From UBA1275 sp002323515 (lineage in GTDB: Bacteria; Bacteroidota; Rhodothermia; Balneolales; Balneolaceae), in assembly GCA_964007875.1 (NCBI GenBank), contig CAXGAH010000020.1, positions 1 to 43,691 of the forward strand: a stretch of 43,691 nucleotides of DNA, in the 5' to 3' direction. The position numbers and the translations under genes were made by a program. The notes under the pieces are model-generated. The model made no database searches and was not told the DNA's origin. It saw only the letters and a list, made by a program, of their open reading frames with translations. This document shows, piece by piece, positions 26,422-35,359 of the stretch (position 1 is the stretch's first letter; every line of letters starts with the position of its first letter).

Positions 26422-27840
26422 TTAATGTTTCACTGGGGTGCCCAAATGAACCCCTTCATTATACGCCTCAGCTACCGCTTCCATTACCGCCTCAGAAAGA
26501 GTTGGGTGTGGATGCACAGCGCTGATAATCTCATGGCCGGTGGTTTCTAGGTCTCTAGCAACTACTGCCTCGGCAATCATTTCTGTAACACCAAAACCAA
26601 TCATATGACAACCTAACCACTCGCCGTACTTAGCGTCAAAGATTACTTTTACAAAACCTTCTTCATGCCCAAGCGCCGTTGCTTTACCACTGGCAGACAA
26701 TGGGAACTTACCTACTTTTACCTCGTATCCTGCTTCCTTAGCAGCGGCTTCAGTCATCCCAACAGAAGCAACTTGTGGCTCACAGTAAGTACAACCAGGA
26801 ATATTTTCGTAATTAATCGCTTTTGGATTTTTACCCGCCAATTGCTCAACAAGTACAATGGCTTCATGAGAAGCTTTATGAGCCAACCAAGGAGCCCCAA
26901 TAATATCACCCACTGCATAAATACCCTCCACTCCAGTAGAATAGGTAGAACGATCAACAACTATGGCTCCTCGTTCTATTTTAACGCCAATTTCTTCTAA
27001 ACCCAATCCTTCCACATTACCAGTTACACCAACAGCTGAAAGCACCACATCCGCTTCTACTATCTGCTCGCCTTTTTTAGTATTAATAGTTACCTCAACG
27101 CCTTTTCCTTTTTTGGTCACTGATTCAACCGTACTCTCGGTGAGGATATTAATGCCTTTCTTCTTGTAGATTTTACCCAATTCTCGTCCAACATCAGCAT
27201 CTTCGACAGGAACTAAGTTCTTTTGTAATTCTACTAGTGTCACCTCTGTACCAATAGTATGGTAGAAATAAGCAAACTCTACCCCAATGGCACCAGCCCC
27301 AACAATAACCATTTTCTTCGGCTGCTTTTCCATTGTCATTGCGGCTTCTGAATCGACGATCATTTTTCCATCAATGGAAAGATTAGGTAGCACACGTGGC
27401 CTAGCTCCCGTAGCAATGATAAAATGCTTTGCTTTAATTCGTTCGCTTTCTTTCCCCGATTCGTCCTGAACTTGTAATTCATTTTTAGAAGCAAAAACCC
27501 CTGTACCCATAAATACCTGGATTTTGTTGGCCTTCATCAAGAACTGAACCCCTTTACTCATTTTATTGGCCACAGCGCGGCTACGTTTAACCATTCCACC
27601 GAAATCTGCTTTAGATCCGCTCACCTCAATCCCATAATCCGAAGCGTGCTGAATGGACTCGAGTACCTCAGCAGAGCGCAATAGAGCTTTGGTTGGTATA
27701 CATCCAATATTTAAACAAACCCCACCGAGATGTCGTTTTTCTATAATTGCGGTAGAAAAGCCAAGTTGTGAAGCTCTAATTGCAGCTACATAACCACCAG
27801 GGCCTGAGCCGATTACACATACATCAAATTCTTTAGCCAT
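26422..27840 (-). CDS. lpdA: Dihydrolipoyl dehydrogenase (E3)
   Basis: This flavoprotein reoxidises the dihydrolipoyl arms of 2-oxo acid dehydrogenase complexes with NAD. Visible are the FAD loop IGSGPGGYVAAIRASQLG, the redox disulfide in GGVCLNIGCIPTKALL, the NAD loop VGAGAIGVEFAYFY, AVGDI, and the C-terminal HPHPTLSEAVMEA with the active His-Glu pair. The 472-residue length is standard. It is the first gene of the run that continues with lipB and lipA, linking lipoate synthesis to an enzyme that uses it. No E1 or E2 gene is in the window. Confidence 0.97.
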   Translation of the reverse strand: MAKEFDVCVIGSGPGGYVAAIRASQLGFSTAIIEKRHLGGVCLNIGCIPTKALLRSAEVLESIQHASDYGIEVSGSKADFGGMVKRSRAVANKMSKGVQFLMKANKIQVFMGTGVFASKNELQVQDESGKESERIKAKHFIIATGARPRVLPNLSIDGKMIVDSEAAMTMEKQPKKMVIVGAGAIGVEFAYFYHTIGTEVTLVELQKNLVPVEDADVGRELGKIYKKKGINILTESTVESVTKKGKGVEVTINTKKGEQIVEADVVLSAVGVTGNVEGLGLEEIGVKIERGAIVVDRSTYSTGVEGIYAVGDIIGAPWLAHKASHEAIVLVEQLAGKNPKAINYENIPGCTYCEPQVASVGMTEAAAKEAGYEVKVGKFPLSASGKATALGHEEGFVKVIFDAKYGEWLGCHMIGFGVTEMIAEAVVARDLETTGHEIISAVHPHPTLSEAVMEAVAEAYNEGVHLGTPVKH

Positions 27841-28219
27841 AATATTCTTTCTTCGATTGGGTTTGTATTTACCTCATATGATTGGGTTTGGGCTATCGGA
27901 ACCGCCTAACGTAGATACCTATATGACCCGATTACCCCCAAAATGACAAGGATTATTGAGAAACATTATTAAGTTTTAAATATAAGGCATTTCTAGTTGA
28001 TAGTCATATGGGATTCCCACGAAAATCTTGAACCTTACTGCTTGATGTATTTAGTAAATCTTTGCTATACTGAGATACAATATATGAATGTAAAAAAATA
28101 GGCCTATGAACCCCCATCCCTTTTTGTCTGAGATTTTATCACAGAAAAGACCATTTAGTTTTGCTAAACTAGCACGTTTAGAGCCTCGCGATTGTACATT
28201 TGTTTGGGAAATACACCGC
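27841..28219. other. Divergent promoter region of lpdA and the transglycosylase
   Basis: The 379 bases hold no recognisable gene. An 11-base direct repeat GATTGGGTTTG occurs at 27855-27865 and 27880-27890, just upstream of lpdA. On the other side CTAAAC (28164-28169) and GTTTAG (28176-28181) form a small inverted repeat, and TACATTTG (28195-28202) matches the Bacteroidota TAnnTTTG promoter box 17 bases before the preferred transglycosylase start. Confidence 0.45.
28195..28202 (+). promoter_or_regulatory. Possible -7 box (TAnnTTTG) for the transglycosylase
   Basis: TACATTTG fits the TAnnTTTG consensus known from Bacteroidota. It ends 17 bases before the ATG at 28220, which would leave a very short leader. 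No good -33 TTTG was found at the expected spacing, so support is weak. If real it rules out the upstream ATG at 28106. Confidence 0.3.
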
Positions 28220-29047
28220 ATGATTCGACAAAGTCTTCGGTATGGACTCACTATCGCATTTTGTATTGCTTTCTTGGGAGGAAAGCCCACGCAGGCACAA
28301 TCCATAGAATCTTCTACATCGTCCTTTAAAATCAATGATCGTATGCCAGAAGACATTCAGCACCGTATTGCGTTAATAGTTAGCCAATACAACGACATGG
28401 GATGGGACTTAAGTGAGTATCTTGCCGATGATAGATTTCAGTACATCGAGGGAATTACCGAAAAATTTACCCGTTCCGCCGAGCGTCGAATCGAAAGCTT
28501 TGATGATTATAAAGAAATACTAGCCTACGAAATAAAGAAAAAGAAATTAGCCGAATTCTATACCAGATACTCAGCTGAGCTACTTGCTGCGGAAAAAGAA
28601 TTTGGTATCCCAAAAGAAATTATCATGGGTATTTTAGGGGTGGAATCTGAATTTGGCCGCTACAAAGGTAATTACAATCCACTTAATGCCTACATCTCCA
28701 TGATGGCAGAAGATTATAGGTACAGTTTTGCCGAAGCACAACTTATCGAATTACTACGTTTTTGTAAGCGAACCGGCCTGGATGTCATGAGCTTACAATC
28801 CAGTTATGCAGGGGCTATGTCCTATGCCCAATTTATCCCGTATTCGTTAAACAGATGGTGGAAAAACAGTGAAGAACAAGGACTGTATCATATGCCTGAC
28901 AACATTCGCTCAGTGGCAAATTATTTAGCTCACTTTACCGAGATAGAAGGGAATGTCAAAGATGCAATTTTACGCTACAATACGAGTTCACTGTATCAAC
29001 AGGCGGTACTCTCTTTAGCTGAAGATGCTAAGCAGGTAATTCATTAG
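28220..29047 (+). CDS. Lytic murein transglycosylase, MltB-like
   Basis: The product cleaves peptidoglycan glycan strands with formation of anhydro ends. The frame is open from 28106, but ATG at 28220 starts a signal peptide (MIRQSLRYGLTIAFCIAFLG...AQS), so 275 residues is preferred. The catalytic glutamate is Glu142 in IMGILGVESEFGRYKGNYNP, matching the SLT_2/MltB pattern. LQSSYAGAMSYAQFIPYS is the second conserved block, and SVANYLAHFTEIEG and ILRYNTSSLYQQAV follow. No lipobox is seen, so it is probably periplasmic and soluble. It is divergent from lpdA. Confidence 0.9.
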   Translation: MIRQSLRYGLTIAFCIAFLGGKPTQAQSIESSTSSFKINDRMPEDIQHRIALIVSQYNDMGWDLSEYLADDRFQYIEGITEKFTRSAERRIESFDDYKEILAYEIKKKKLAEFYTRYSAELLAAEKEFGIPKEIIMGILGVESEFGRYKGNYNPLNAYISMMAEDYRYSFAEAQLIELLRFCKRTGLDVMSLQSSYAGAMSYAQFIPYSLNRWWKNSEEQGLYHMPDNIRSVANYLAHFTEIEGNVKDAILRYNTSSLYQQAVLSLAEDAKQVIH

Positions 29048-29323
29048 TCATATACCACCACCGAAGCTCACCAAACCAATGGGTTGTTCGCCCTTAGAAG
29101 CCAAAAAACCAAGGTAGTTAGGTGCTTTCTTAGCTCTTAAATGACGTCTTTTTTTATACCCTCTTCAAGGGGTTCATTTTGACCCATTTATCTTTAGAAA
29201 ACAGGTCTAATAGGTTAATAATTGCTTGCATATGTTTTTTTAGACCTAGATTGGCAAGCTCTATAGTAAGCATGCTCATTACTGGATCTTTAATTGAAGA
29301 CATGTGTCTTTGTTTTTTTTGGG
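29048..29323. other. Intergenic region with a doubtful 49-codon ORF
   Basis: Between the transglycosylase and prfC the only open frame is on the minus strand (29154-29303, 49 residues, beginning MSSIKDPVMSMLTIELANLG). It follows prfC by 20 bases. It has no family I recognise and may be the degraded remnant of a longer gene. No convincing terminator is visible for either flanking gene. Confidence 0.3.
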
Positions 29324-30934
29324 TTAACCTTGCTTAAACTTAAATAAGTGCTGGGCTCCGACTTTTTCCTCGGCCTGTTGAAGGGCGTACATAGAGTCAA
29401 AAAGAACAATTGGATTTTCTTCCATGTCCTTTGTTACATGGGTTGAGTAGGCCGATTCCAACTTCGAAATTATATCGGCTCTATCGTTAGGTAACCATCT
29501 AGCGCAGTGATAAGCAACGGGGGTTTTAACCAGATCTACATTGTACTCTTCTCTCATTCTATGTTCTACTACTTCGAACTGCAAAACCCCAACGGTACCT
29601 AATAGAAGTTCATTTCCCACTCCATTAGGTACTTCAAACACATGGACTACTCCTTCTTCAGAAAGCTGCTGTATGCCTTCCCTTAATTGTTTCCGTTTGA
29701 AAGGATCTTTTGTAGCAACTTTTTGAAAATGCTCCGGAGTAAAAAGGGGAATAATATCAAATTGCACAGGATTTTTAGCATAGACTGTTGTTCCAATACG
29801 AAAATCTCCAGGATTAAAAATGGATACAATATCACCAGGGTAAGCTTCTTCTAATAACTGCCGGTCATCCCCCATAAGGGTATGCGGAATAGCCAATTTT
29901 AATTTCTTTCCTGTATGTGCGACCACTACATCCTGCCCTCTCACAAATTTTCCTGATGCGATGCGAATAAAGGCCGCACAGTCCCTATGGCCTGGATTCA
30001 TATTGGCCTGCATCTTAAAAATAAAACCAGAAAATTCGTCTTCTAATCCTCGTTTCTCTCCCTTGGAGTACTCATAGCCTTGAGGTGGTGGGGCCAAGCG
30101 ATGGAAATAATGTAAGAATACATCCAACCCAAAATTATTTAATGCACTCCCAAAAAAAACAGGGGTTACTTTACCTGCATTATAAAGATCCTGATCCATG
30201 CCTTCATACATGTCGTCAATAAGCATTAGCTCTTCTAAAAATGCATCTTTCTCTAGATCTGATAAATTACTTCTATCTAATGCCTCTTTTGGGCTTACTA
30301 ATTCCGTTATTGCCTTCTTGGCTCCATGATCGGCTTTTTCGTACACATGTACTTTTTTCGCCTGAACATCATAAATACCTTGAAATTTTTGCCCATATCC
30401 CATAGGCCAACTTGCGGGAACAACCTCAATTCCAAGCTTATTCTCTATATTACTGAGTACTTCCAATGGTTCCATCCCGGGACGATCACACTTGTTTACA
30501 AAGGTGATCACCGGAACTTCACGCAACTTACACACTTCAAACAGCTTTTCAGTTTGTTCCTCAACTCCTTTAGCCACATCGATGACCATTAGTCCAGAGT
30601 CGGCGGCCACCAACGTGCGAAGTGTATCCTCAGAGAAGTCTTTGTGACCTGGAGTATCCAACAAATTATACTTAATACCATCTTTTTCGAAACGCATAAC
30701 CGAAGATGTTACCGAAATACCTCGCTCCTTCTCAATGGCCATCCAATCTGAAGCGGCATGATGGGAGGCCTTACGAGCACGCACAGAACCCGCTGCATGA
30801 ATAGCTCCACCATACAACAAAAGCTTTTCGGTGAGAGTCGTCTTACCTGCATCTGGGTGTGATATAATTGCAAATGTACGCCGCTTTAAGGCCTCGGTAA
30901 AAATACTTGTATCGGCGGTAGCCGCTGTGCTCAT
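29324..30934 (-). CDS. prfC: Peptide chain release factor 3
   Basis: RF3 is a GTPase that removes RF1/RF2 from the ribosome after termination. GTPase motifs are intact: SHPDAGKTTLTEKLL (G1), ERGISVTSSVM (G2), LLDTPGHKDFSEDT (G3) and VNKCDRPG (G4). The C-terminal RF3 block FEVPNGVGNELLLGTVGVLQ follows, and 536 residues is full length. The ATG at 30934 begins a short variable end before the GTPase domain. It lies 93 bases downstream of the SirB1-family gene on the same strand. Confidence 0.97.
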   Translation of the reverse strand: MSTAATADTSIFTEALKRRTFAIISHPDAGKTTLTEKLLLYGGAIHAAGSVRARKASHHAASDWMAIEKERGISVTSSVMRFEKDGIKYNLLDTPGHKDFSEDTLRTLVAADSGLMVIDVAKGVEEQTEKLFEVCKLREVPVITFVNKCDRPGMEPLEVLSNIENKLGIEVVPASWPMGYGQKFQGIYDVQAKKVHVYEKADHGAKKAITELVSPKEALDRSNLSDLEKDAFLEELMLIDDMYEGMDQDLYNAGKVTPVFFGSALNNFGLDVFLHYFHRLAPPPQGYEYSKGEKRGLEDEFSGFIFKMQANMNPGHRDCAAFIRIASGKFVRGQDVVVAHTGKKLKLAIPHTLMGDDRQLLEEAYPGDIVSIFNPGDFRIGTTVYAKNPVQFDIIPLFTPEHFQKVATKDPFKRKQLREGIQQLSEEGVVHVFEVPNGVGNELLLGTVGVLQFEVVEHRMREEYNVDLVKTPVAYHCARWLPNDRADIISKLESAYSTHVTKDMEENPIVLFDSMYALQQAEEKVGAQHLFKFKQG

Positions 30935-31027
30935 GAAGCTTTGATTAAATTAATAGGGTAAAATACGACCTTTTTCTACCTAATTCAGCAACATATGCTT
31001 AATTTTACTCACCTAGCTATATAACCA

Positions 31028-31882
31028 CTAAACCGCTTCCCCTTCCACTAATCCCAGAAGACTTTTTAACTCCTGTACCCGGTCATGCTCCTCGTTTCGC
31101 TCATAACTATTCATTAAATTTCTAATACAACGAGCTAAAATGTCTATATCGGAAGCCATTTTGAAATATTCCGGCTTTGGTGTGACATTGTTCTTTTTTA
31201 AAAAGAAATAGCACTGATCGTAGCTTACCTCAGCCCCCTGATCATAAGGGTCGATAAGTTGTTCTTCTTTTTCACCCACAAAGGCCAACATGAAGTGAAT
31301 AGGCATGTTCACACCAAAAATAGGTAATTGAAGACGTCGCGCAATAAACATTGCCACTAAACTCAGAGATATTGGTAGCCCCTTTCTTCGCTCAATTACC
31401 TGATCAATAAACCCGTTGGCTGGATTATGATAATCCTTATTGTCACCCCTGAAATTCAAATCCTCGAAGATAAATTTCATGAGGATGCGCATTCTTTCCC
31501 TCTCACTTCGTTTGTACCGCAAGCTAGGACGAATCATATCTGCGAAATGATCCAGAGTTTTTACATACTCAGATTCTCGTAAGGTTGGGTGGCCAAACCG
31601 TGCAAGCGTGATAACAGACCGCTCCAGTTGCGCGCGGTTACCTACACCTTCTAGCAGAAGCTCTGCAAAATCTCCCTTAAGCGTAGAAAAAGTAAGTTTA
31701 TGAAGTACGTTTTTCGCTCGCTTTTTTTCTTCTTTATCCTTGGTGTGGACACGTATCTGGTCTAGCAAGGGTACGGCACGATCCCCTAACTCCATAAACC
31801 GAAGCTGGACTTGCTCCTGAACAAAAGGATCGGGATCCTCCAACAAAAACATAAGTGATTCTATTTCAGTACGGGTAGACAT
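31028..31882 (-). CDS. SirB1-family transglutaminase-like protein
   Basis: The 284-residue product matches the SirB1/Transglut_core2 family: an N-terminal helical part with possible HEAT-like repeats (about 1-80), then a core with FIFEDLNFRGDNKDY, ERRKGLPISLSLVAMFIARR and LPIFGVNMPIHFMLAF. The usual catalytic cysteine is not obvious, which is common in this family, so enzymatic activity is doubtful. Its function is not established. It is divergent from the arginine deiminase gene and upstream of prfC. Confidence 0.85.
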   Translation of the reverse strand: MSTRTEIESLMFLLEDPDPFVQEQVQLRFMELGDRAVPLLDQIRVHTKDKEEKKRAKNVLHKLTFSTLKGDFAELLLEGVGNRAQLERSVITLARFGHPTLRESEYVKTLDHFADMIRPSLRYKRSERERMRILMKFIFEDLNFRGDNKDYHNPANGFIDQVIERRKGLPISLSLVAMFIARRLQLPIFGVNMPIHFMLAFVGEKEEQLIDPYDQGAEVSYDQCYFFLKKNNVTPKPEYFKMASDIDILARCIRNLMNSYERNEEHDRVQELKSLLGLVEGEAV

Positions 31883-31941
31883 GATATCAAAATACTAAAT
31901 GGAGTAATTCAATTCCGCTTAATAATGGCAATACTAAAGCG

Positions 31942-31949
31942 TATATTTG
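31942..31949 (+). promoter_or_regulatory. Possible -7 box (TAnnTTTG) for the arginine deiminase
   Basis: TATATTTG at 31942-31949 fits the Bacteroidota TAnnTTTG consensus and ends 33 bases before the ATG at 31983. A clear -33 element was not found. Confidence 0.35.
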
Positions 31950-31982
31950 AGTTGAACTGTGACATTGTAACTAAACCAGCGT

Positions 31983-33347
31983 ATGGCTCTCAACGTTTCT
32001 TCTGAAATTTCCCATTTAAGCGGGGTTATTGTTCATGCTCCTGGCCCTGAGTTGTCTTGGGTACATCCCGGGATGAAACACGAGTTACTTTTCGATGATA
32101 TTATATTTGAAGAGCATGCCCGAGAAGAACACTTGGATATGCTTGAGGTTTTCAAAACTATCATGAAAGATCCAACCCAGGTTTATGAAATACGTGACTT
32201 ATTTAGCCAATGTTTTGAACAAAAAGAAGCCAGAGAATACTTCATAGATGAACTGATCAGAGCATTTCCCAACCTGCCTTTGAGCCTTGTTCGGAGAGAA
32301 TTAGAGGCCTTAGAGCCATCTGATTTGTTGCTCTGGGCCATTGAAGGTTCTGATAGTTTTGCTAAACATATGTCCTCCTTATCCGGGCTAAGGAGCGCTA
32401 GTGGCTTGGAATCAGAAAATAGGCTACGAGCACTAGCTAACATTCCTATTCAACCCATTCCTAACCTTTTATTCACTCGCGATTTAGCTGCTGTAATTGG
32501 GAATCAAATTATCTTATCCAGGGCAGCTACACAAGCCCGACTAAGAGAGTCCATTCTCATGGATACCCTTGTCCATTACCATCCTTTATTTAATCCGGTC
32601 CGTAATTCCATCATACAGCTTCCTGCAGAACAGTCTATCGAGGGTGGTGATATTTTGGTGGCATCTGAGAAGTTAATTCTTGTCGGGATAAGCGAACGAA
32701 GCTCATTTGCTGGGGTGCTAAAAGCATCTGAATCCCTAATGACTAGAGGAGTTGAAACAATTTTAGCTATCGACATACCTAAACAACGATCCTCTATGCA
32801 TCTAGACACCATCTTTACTTTTGCAAGTGAATATGAATGCGTGATTTACCCACCCGTTTTCCAGAACAAAGCAAATAATGTGGTGGCACTAAGAAAGCAG
32901 GACGATCAGATTGTGGTGGAATCCCGCTATCATATAAAAGAGGCTTTGGAAGAATTTACTGGCAGGGAGTACACGTTCATTTCCTGTGGTGGGAGAGAGG
33001 GGGTACAGCAAGAGCGGGAGCAGTGGACGGATGGAGCTAACGTTTTTGCCTTAGCACCCGGAGTAATAATGGGTTATGACAGAAATACCTATACCTTTAA
33101 AGCCTTAGAAGAGCATGGATATACCTATTTAAAAACTCATGAATTTCTAGAGGAGTATGGCAACAAAAACTATGATTGGTCTAAGCATAAGAGTACAAAG
33201 AATAAAATTGCTATAGGATTTGAGGGGCATGAATTGTGTAGAGGTCGAGGCGGAGCCCGTTGTATGACCTTACCTATACATAGAACCCCCCTCACCTACA
33301 TGAGTCCCCATGATAAAGCAACCAAAAGATTCATAATCGATGCCTGA
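31983..33347 (+). CDS. arcA: Arginine deiminase
   Basis: ADI hydrolyses arginine to citrulline and ammonia. The family pattern is strong: SGVIVHAPGPEL and FDDIIFEEHAREEH at the N-terminus, NLLFTRDLAAVIG (catalytic Asp), SIEGGDILV (Glu/Asp), MHLDTIFTF (catalytic His and Asp) and GGARCMTLPIHR with the nucleophile Cys427. At 454 residues it is about 40 longer than common bacterial ADIs. No ornithine carbamoyltransferase, carbamate kinase or antiporter gene is in the window, so the energy-yielding ADI pathway is not shown. The last 8 bases overlap the site-2 protease gene. Confidence 0.93.
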   Translation: MALNVSSEISHLSGVIVHAPGPELSWVHPGMKHELLFDDIIFEEHAREEHLDMLEVFKTIMKDPTQVYEIRDLFSQCFEQKEAREYFIDELIRAFPNLPLSLVRRELEALEPSDLLLWAIEGSDSFAKHMSSLSGLRSASGLESENRLRALANIPIQPIPNLLFTRDLAAVIGNQIILSRAATQARLRESILMDTLVHYHPLFNPVRNSIIQLPAEQSIEGGDILVASEKLILVGISERSSFAGVLKASESLMTRGVETILAIDIPKQRSSMHLDTIFTFASEYECVIYPPVFQNKANNVVALRKQDDQIVVESRYHIKEALEEFTGREYTFISCGGREGVQQEREQWTDGANVFALAPGVIMGYDRNTYTFKALEEHGYTYLKTHEFLEEYGNKNYDWSKHKSTKNKIAIGFEGHELCRGRGGARCMTLPIHRTPLTYMSPHDKATKRFIIDA

Positions 33348-34602
33348 AACCCCTTCCTCAGAACGCTCAGATAATCTATTTCCAGTTGATCGATCGAGTC
33401 AAGAGCACTGGAACTACGAAGCGCATGAACGCAAGAATGACAGACCTACCCTTAAAGAACTTTTTATCCACGGTGTACTCTTCATTCTTACTTTTATTTC
33501 TGTCAGTACCGTAAGCACCTTACTAGTAGGTAAGGGCTTGCAAATTAAAACTCTCGCAGGTTTTAGCTTTCCGTTTCCAACTAACGAAGATCTTAAAGCT
33601 GGGGCGTTATTTGCCTCATTATTGCTTAGTTTTTTAACCGTTCATGAATTTGGCCATTACTTTGCCGCAGTGTATCATCGGGTTCGTGTTAGCTTACCTT
33701 ATTATATACCTTTACCTGTAGGAATTGGAACATTAGGGGCTGTTATAAAAATTCGCCAGCAGATTCAACGTACTCGAAGTCTATTCGATATTGGGGCAGC
33801 TGGTCCTCTTGTAGGATTTATCGTTTCCTTGGCTATTCTCATCATTGGCTTTCTTACACTTCCTGGACCCAATTTTTTAAACGACTTTGGAGATCACCAA
33901 ATGCTCATTGATCACTTTAATGAGTTTGGGTACTATCCTCCTCTGCCATCATTAATTGAAGGACAAATGGTTTTTTTATTTGGCGAAACCCCTTTGTATA
34001 GTTTTATAGCCTCTTTTTTCCCTTCAGCACCACCTATGTATGAAATCATGCATTATCCTTTCCTGTTAGCAGGTTGGTTTGGGTTATTTTTCACGGCTCT
34101 TAATTTAATGCCCGTTGGACAACTCGATGGTGGTCATATATTGTATAGTCTAGTGGGCTACGAAAAACACCGGATTATCGCACGAATATTTTATGGTGGC
34201 TTAACCATTTTAGCCGGTATTGAGGCCGTCCCTCTTTTTCAAAGCTATTTAACGAACCACGGCTTTGATTCTATAGGATATGCTTGGGGGATTTGGACCA
34301 TCATCCTTAGCCTGCTCATGAAAAAAGCCTATGTAGAACACTTATATTGGATGGGAGTCATGCTTCCTCTTTCTCTCTTAATGAGTGGGTTTTTTCTTTA
34401 TGTATGGACTCCCTCATTCGCACAAGAGGGATCTGTACTATGGCTTTTCTGGTCTTTCTTCACTGCATATATTGTGAAAATTGAACATCCACCCGTACGA
34501 TATGAAGAACCCTTGAGCCCCGGGCGTACATTCTTAGGCTGGGTAAGTATGCTTATTTTTATACTGTGTATTAGCCTTAATCCCTTAACCTTAATTAGTT
34601 AA
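33340..34602 (+). CDS. Site-2 protease family (M50) membrane metalloprotease
   Basis: This 420-residue multi-spanning protein carries His102-Glu-Phe-Gly-His106 in a membrane helix (LLLSFLTVHEFGHYFAAVYH) and the third-ligand motif in NLMPVGQLDGGHILYS, the two hallmarks of intramembrane site-2 proteases. SLPYYIPLPVGIGTLGAVI and FDIGAAGPLVGFIVSL are as in the EGY-like group. No PDZ domain is seen; there are about eight hydrophobic segments. Its start lies inside the arcA end, so both are expressed together. The substrate is unknown. Confidence 0.9.
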   Translation: MPETPSSERSDNLFPVDRSSQEHWNYEAHERKNDRPTLKELFIHGVLFILTFISVSTVSTLLVGKGLQIKTLAGFSFPFPTNEDLKAGALFASLLLSFLTVHEFGHYFAAVYHRVRVSLPYYIPLPVGIGTLGAVIKIRQQIQRTRSLFDIGAAGPLVGFIVSLAILIIGFLTLPGPNFLNDFGDHQMLIDHFNEFGYYPPLPSLIEGQMVFLFGETPLYSFIASFFPSAPPMYEIMHYPFLLAGWFGLFFTALNLMPVGQLDGGHILYSLVGYEKHRIIARIFYGGLTILAGIEAVPLFQSYLTNHGFDSIGYAWGIWTIILSLLMKKAYVEHLYWMGVMLPLSLLMSGFFLYVWTPSFAQEGSVLWLFWSFFTAYIVKIEHPPVRYEEPLSPGRTFLGWVSMLIFILCISLNPLTLIS

Positions 34603-34878
34603 CACGATACAATTTATGCCTTATTTGAACGGTATTTTTGGGGCTAAAGTGCATCATGTCAAGCACTTTTTGATAGATGATATACTAGTTATAGAACATT
34701 TTTCGTAAAGTATGAACCCGTGACATCACGATGTATTTCGACTTTTCAACAATCTATTTCCACCAGAATAGTACCGTAAAAAAGTAATAATCTCTGATTT
34801 AAGACCTATAAGTATCACTTAAGCTTCTTATTATCCCCTAATTGTATTGACTAAAACTGTAACCCCCACTCCACATTC
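34603..34878. other. Intergenic region after the site-2 protease
   Basis: No gene is recognisable. A perfect 7-base inverted repeat (AAAGTGC at 34646-34652, GCACTTT at 34663-34669) is the only structure noticed. Confidence 0.4.
34646..34669 (+). terminator. Weak hairpin after the site-2 protease gene
   Basis: AAAGTGC and GCACTTT pair perfectly around a 10-base loop, and the right arm runs into TTTTG. The T tract is short and the loop large, so termination is only possible. It sits about 45 bases after the protease stop. Confidence 0.3.
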
Positions 34879-35337
34879 ATGACCAGTTCAAAAAGACTTT
34901 TATCCATCCTAGGCATATGCGTACTCAGTATTAGTTTCATGTATTGCTCGTCTAGTAGTAAAGAGCAAAACTTCACTCTATCCAGCACTGTGGAGATAGC
35001 CCTCCAAATTGACAAACTAGTAGCAGAAGACAAGTACACTGAAGCCTTAGAAGTGTTAGAGGAACAACCTAACAGCCCCGAAATTTTAACGCTAAAAGAA
35101 ATGACTCACTTGAATTACGGTTTATTTTTGGAATATCGGGATGCAAATGTGAACAATATGAGAGATAAGATGAATAAAGCTTTACGTGAGTACGTAAAGG
35201 TTCTTCGAATTAATCCAGACAACGAAAAAGCCATATCTGAGATTGAACAAATACTAGGTATTTACGCTACTTTTGGGAACCGTTCGCCCGCGGAAGATGT
35301 GGTCGCCGATCTTGAAGAATTTGGTTTTACACTTTAA
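34879..35337 (+). CDS. Lipoprotein with a TPR-like helical repeat
   Basis: The 152-residue product has a lipoprotein signal peptide with lipobox SFMYC followed by a serine-rich linker. The mature part is helical with tetratricopeptide-like units (KYTEALEVLEEQ and ALREYVKVLRINPDNEKAIS). This suggests a scaffold or assembly role at the membrane, but no specific partner can be named. It is followed after 22 bases by smpB on the same strand. Confidence 0.7.
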   Translation: MTSSKRLLSILGICVLSISFMYCSSSSKEQNFTLSSTVEIALQIDKLVAEDKYTEALEVLEEQPNSPEILTLKEMTHLNYGLFLEYRDANVNNMRDKMNKALREYVKVLRINPDNEKAISEIEQILGIYATFGNRSPAEDVVADLEEFGFTL

Positions 35338-35359
35338 ATAAATTTGGATTACCACCCTT

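Noticed and set aside
28106..28219. Longer N-terminus for the transglycosylase
   Set aside because: The upstream codons do not form a signal peptide, while the ATG at 28220 does, and a possible promoter box lies between the two starts.
29154..29303. 49-codon minus-strand ORF after prfC
   Set aside because: No recognisable family, ribosome binding site or coupling; kept only as a comment on the intergenic region.
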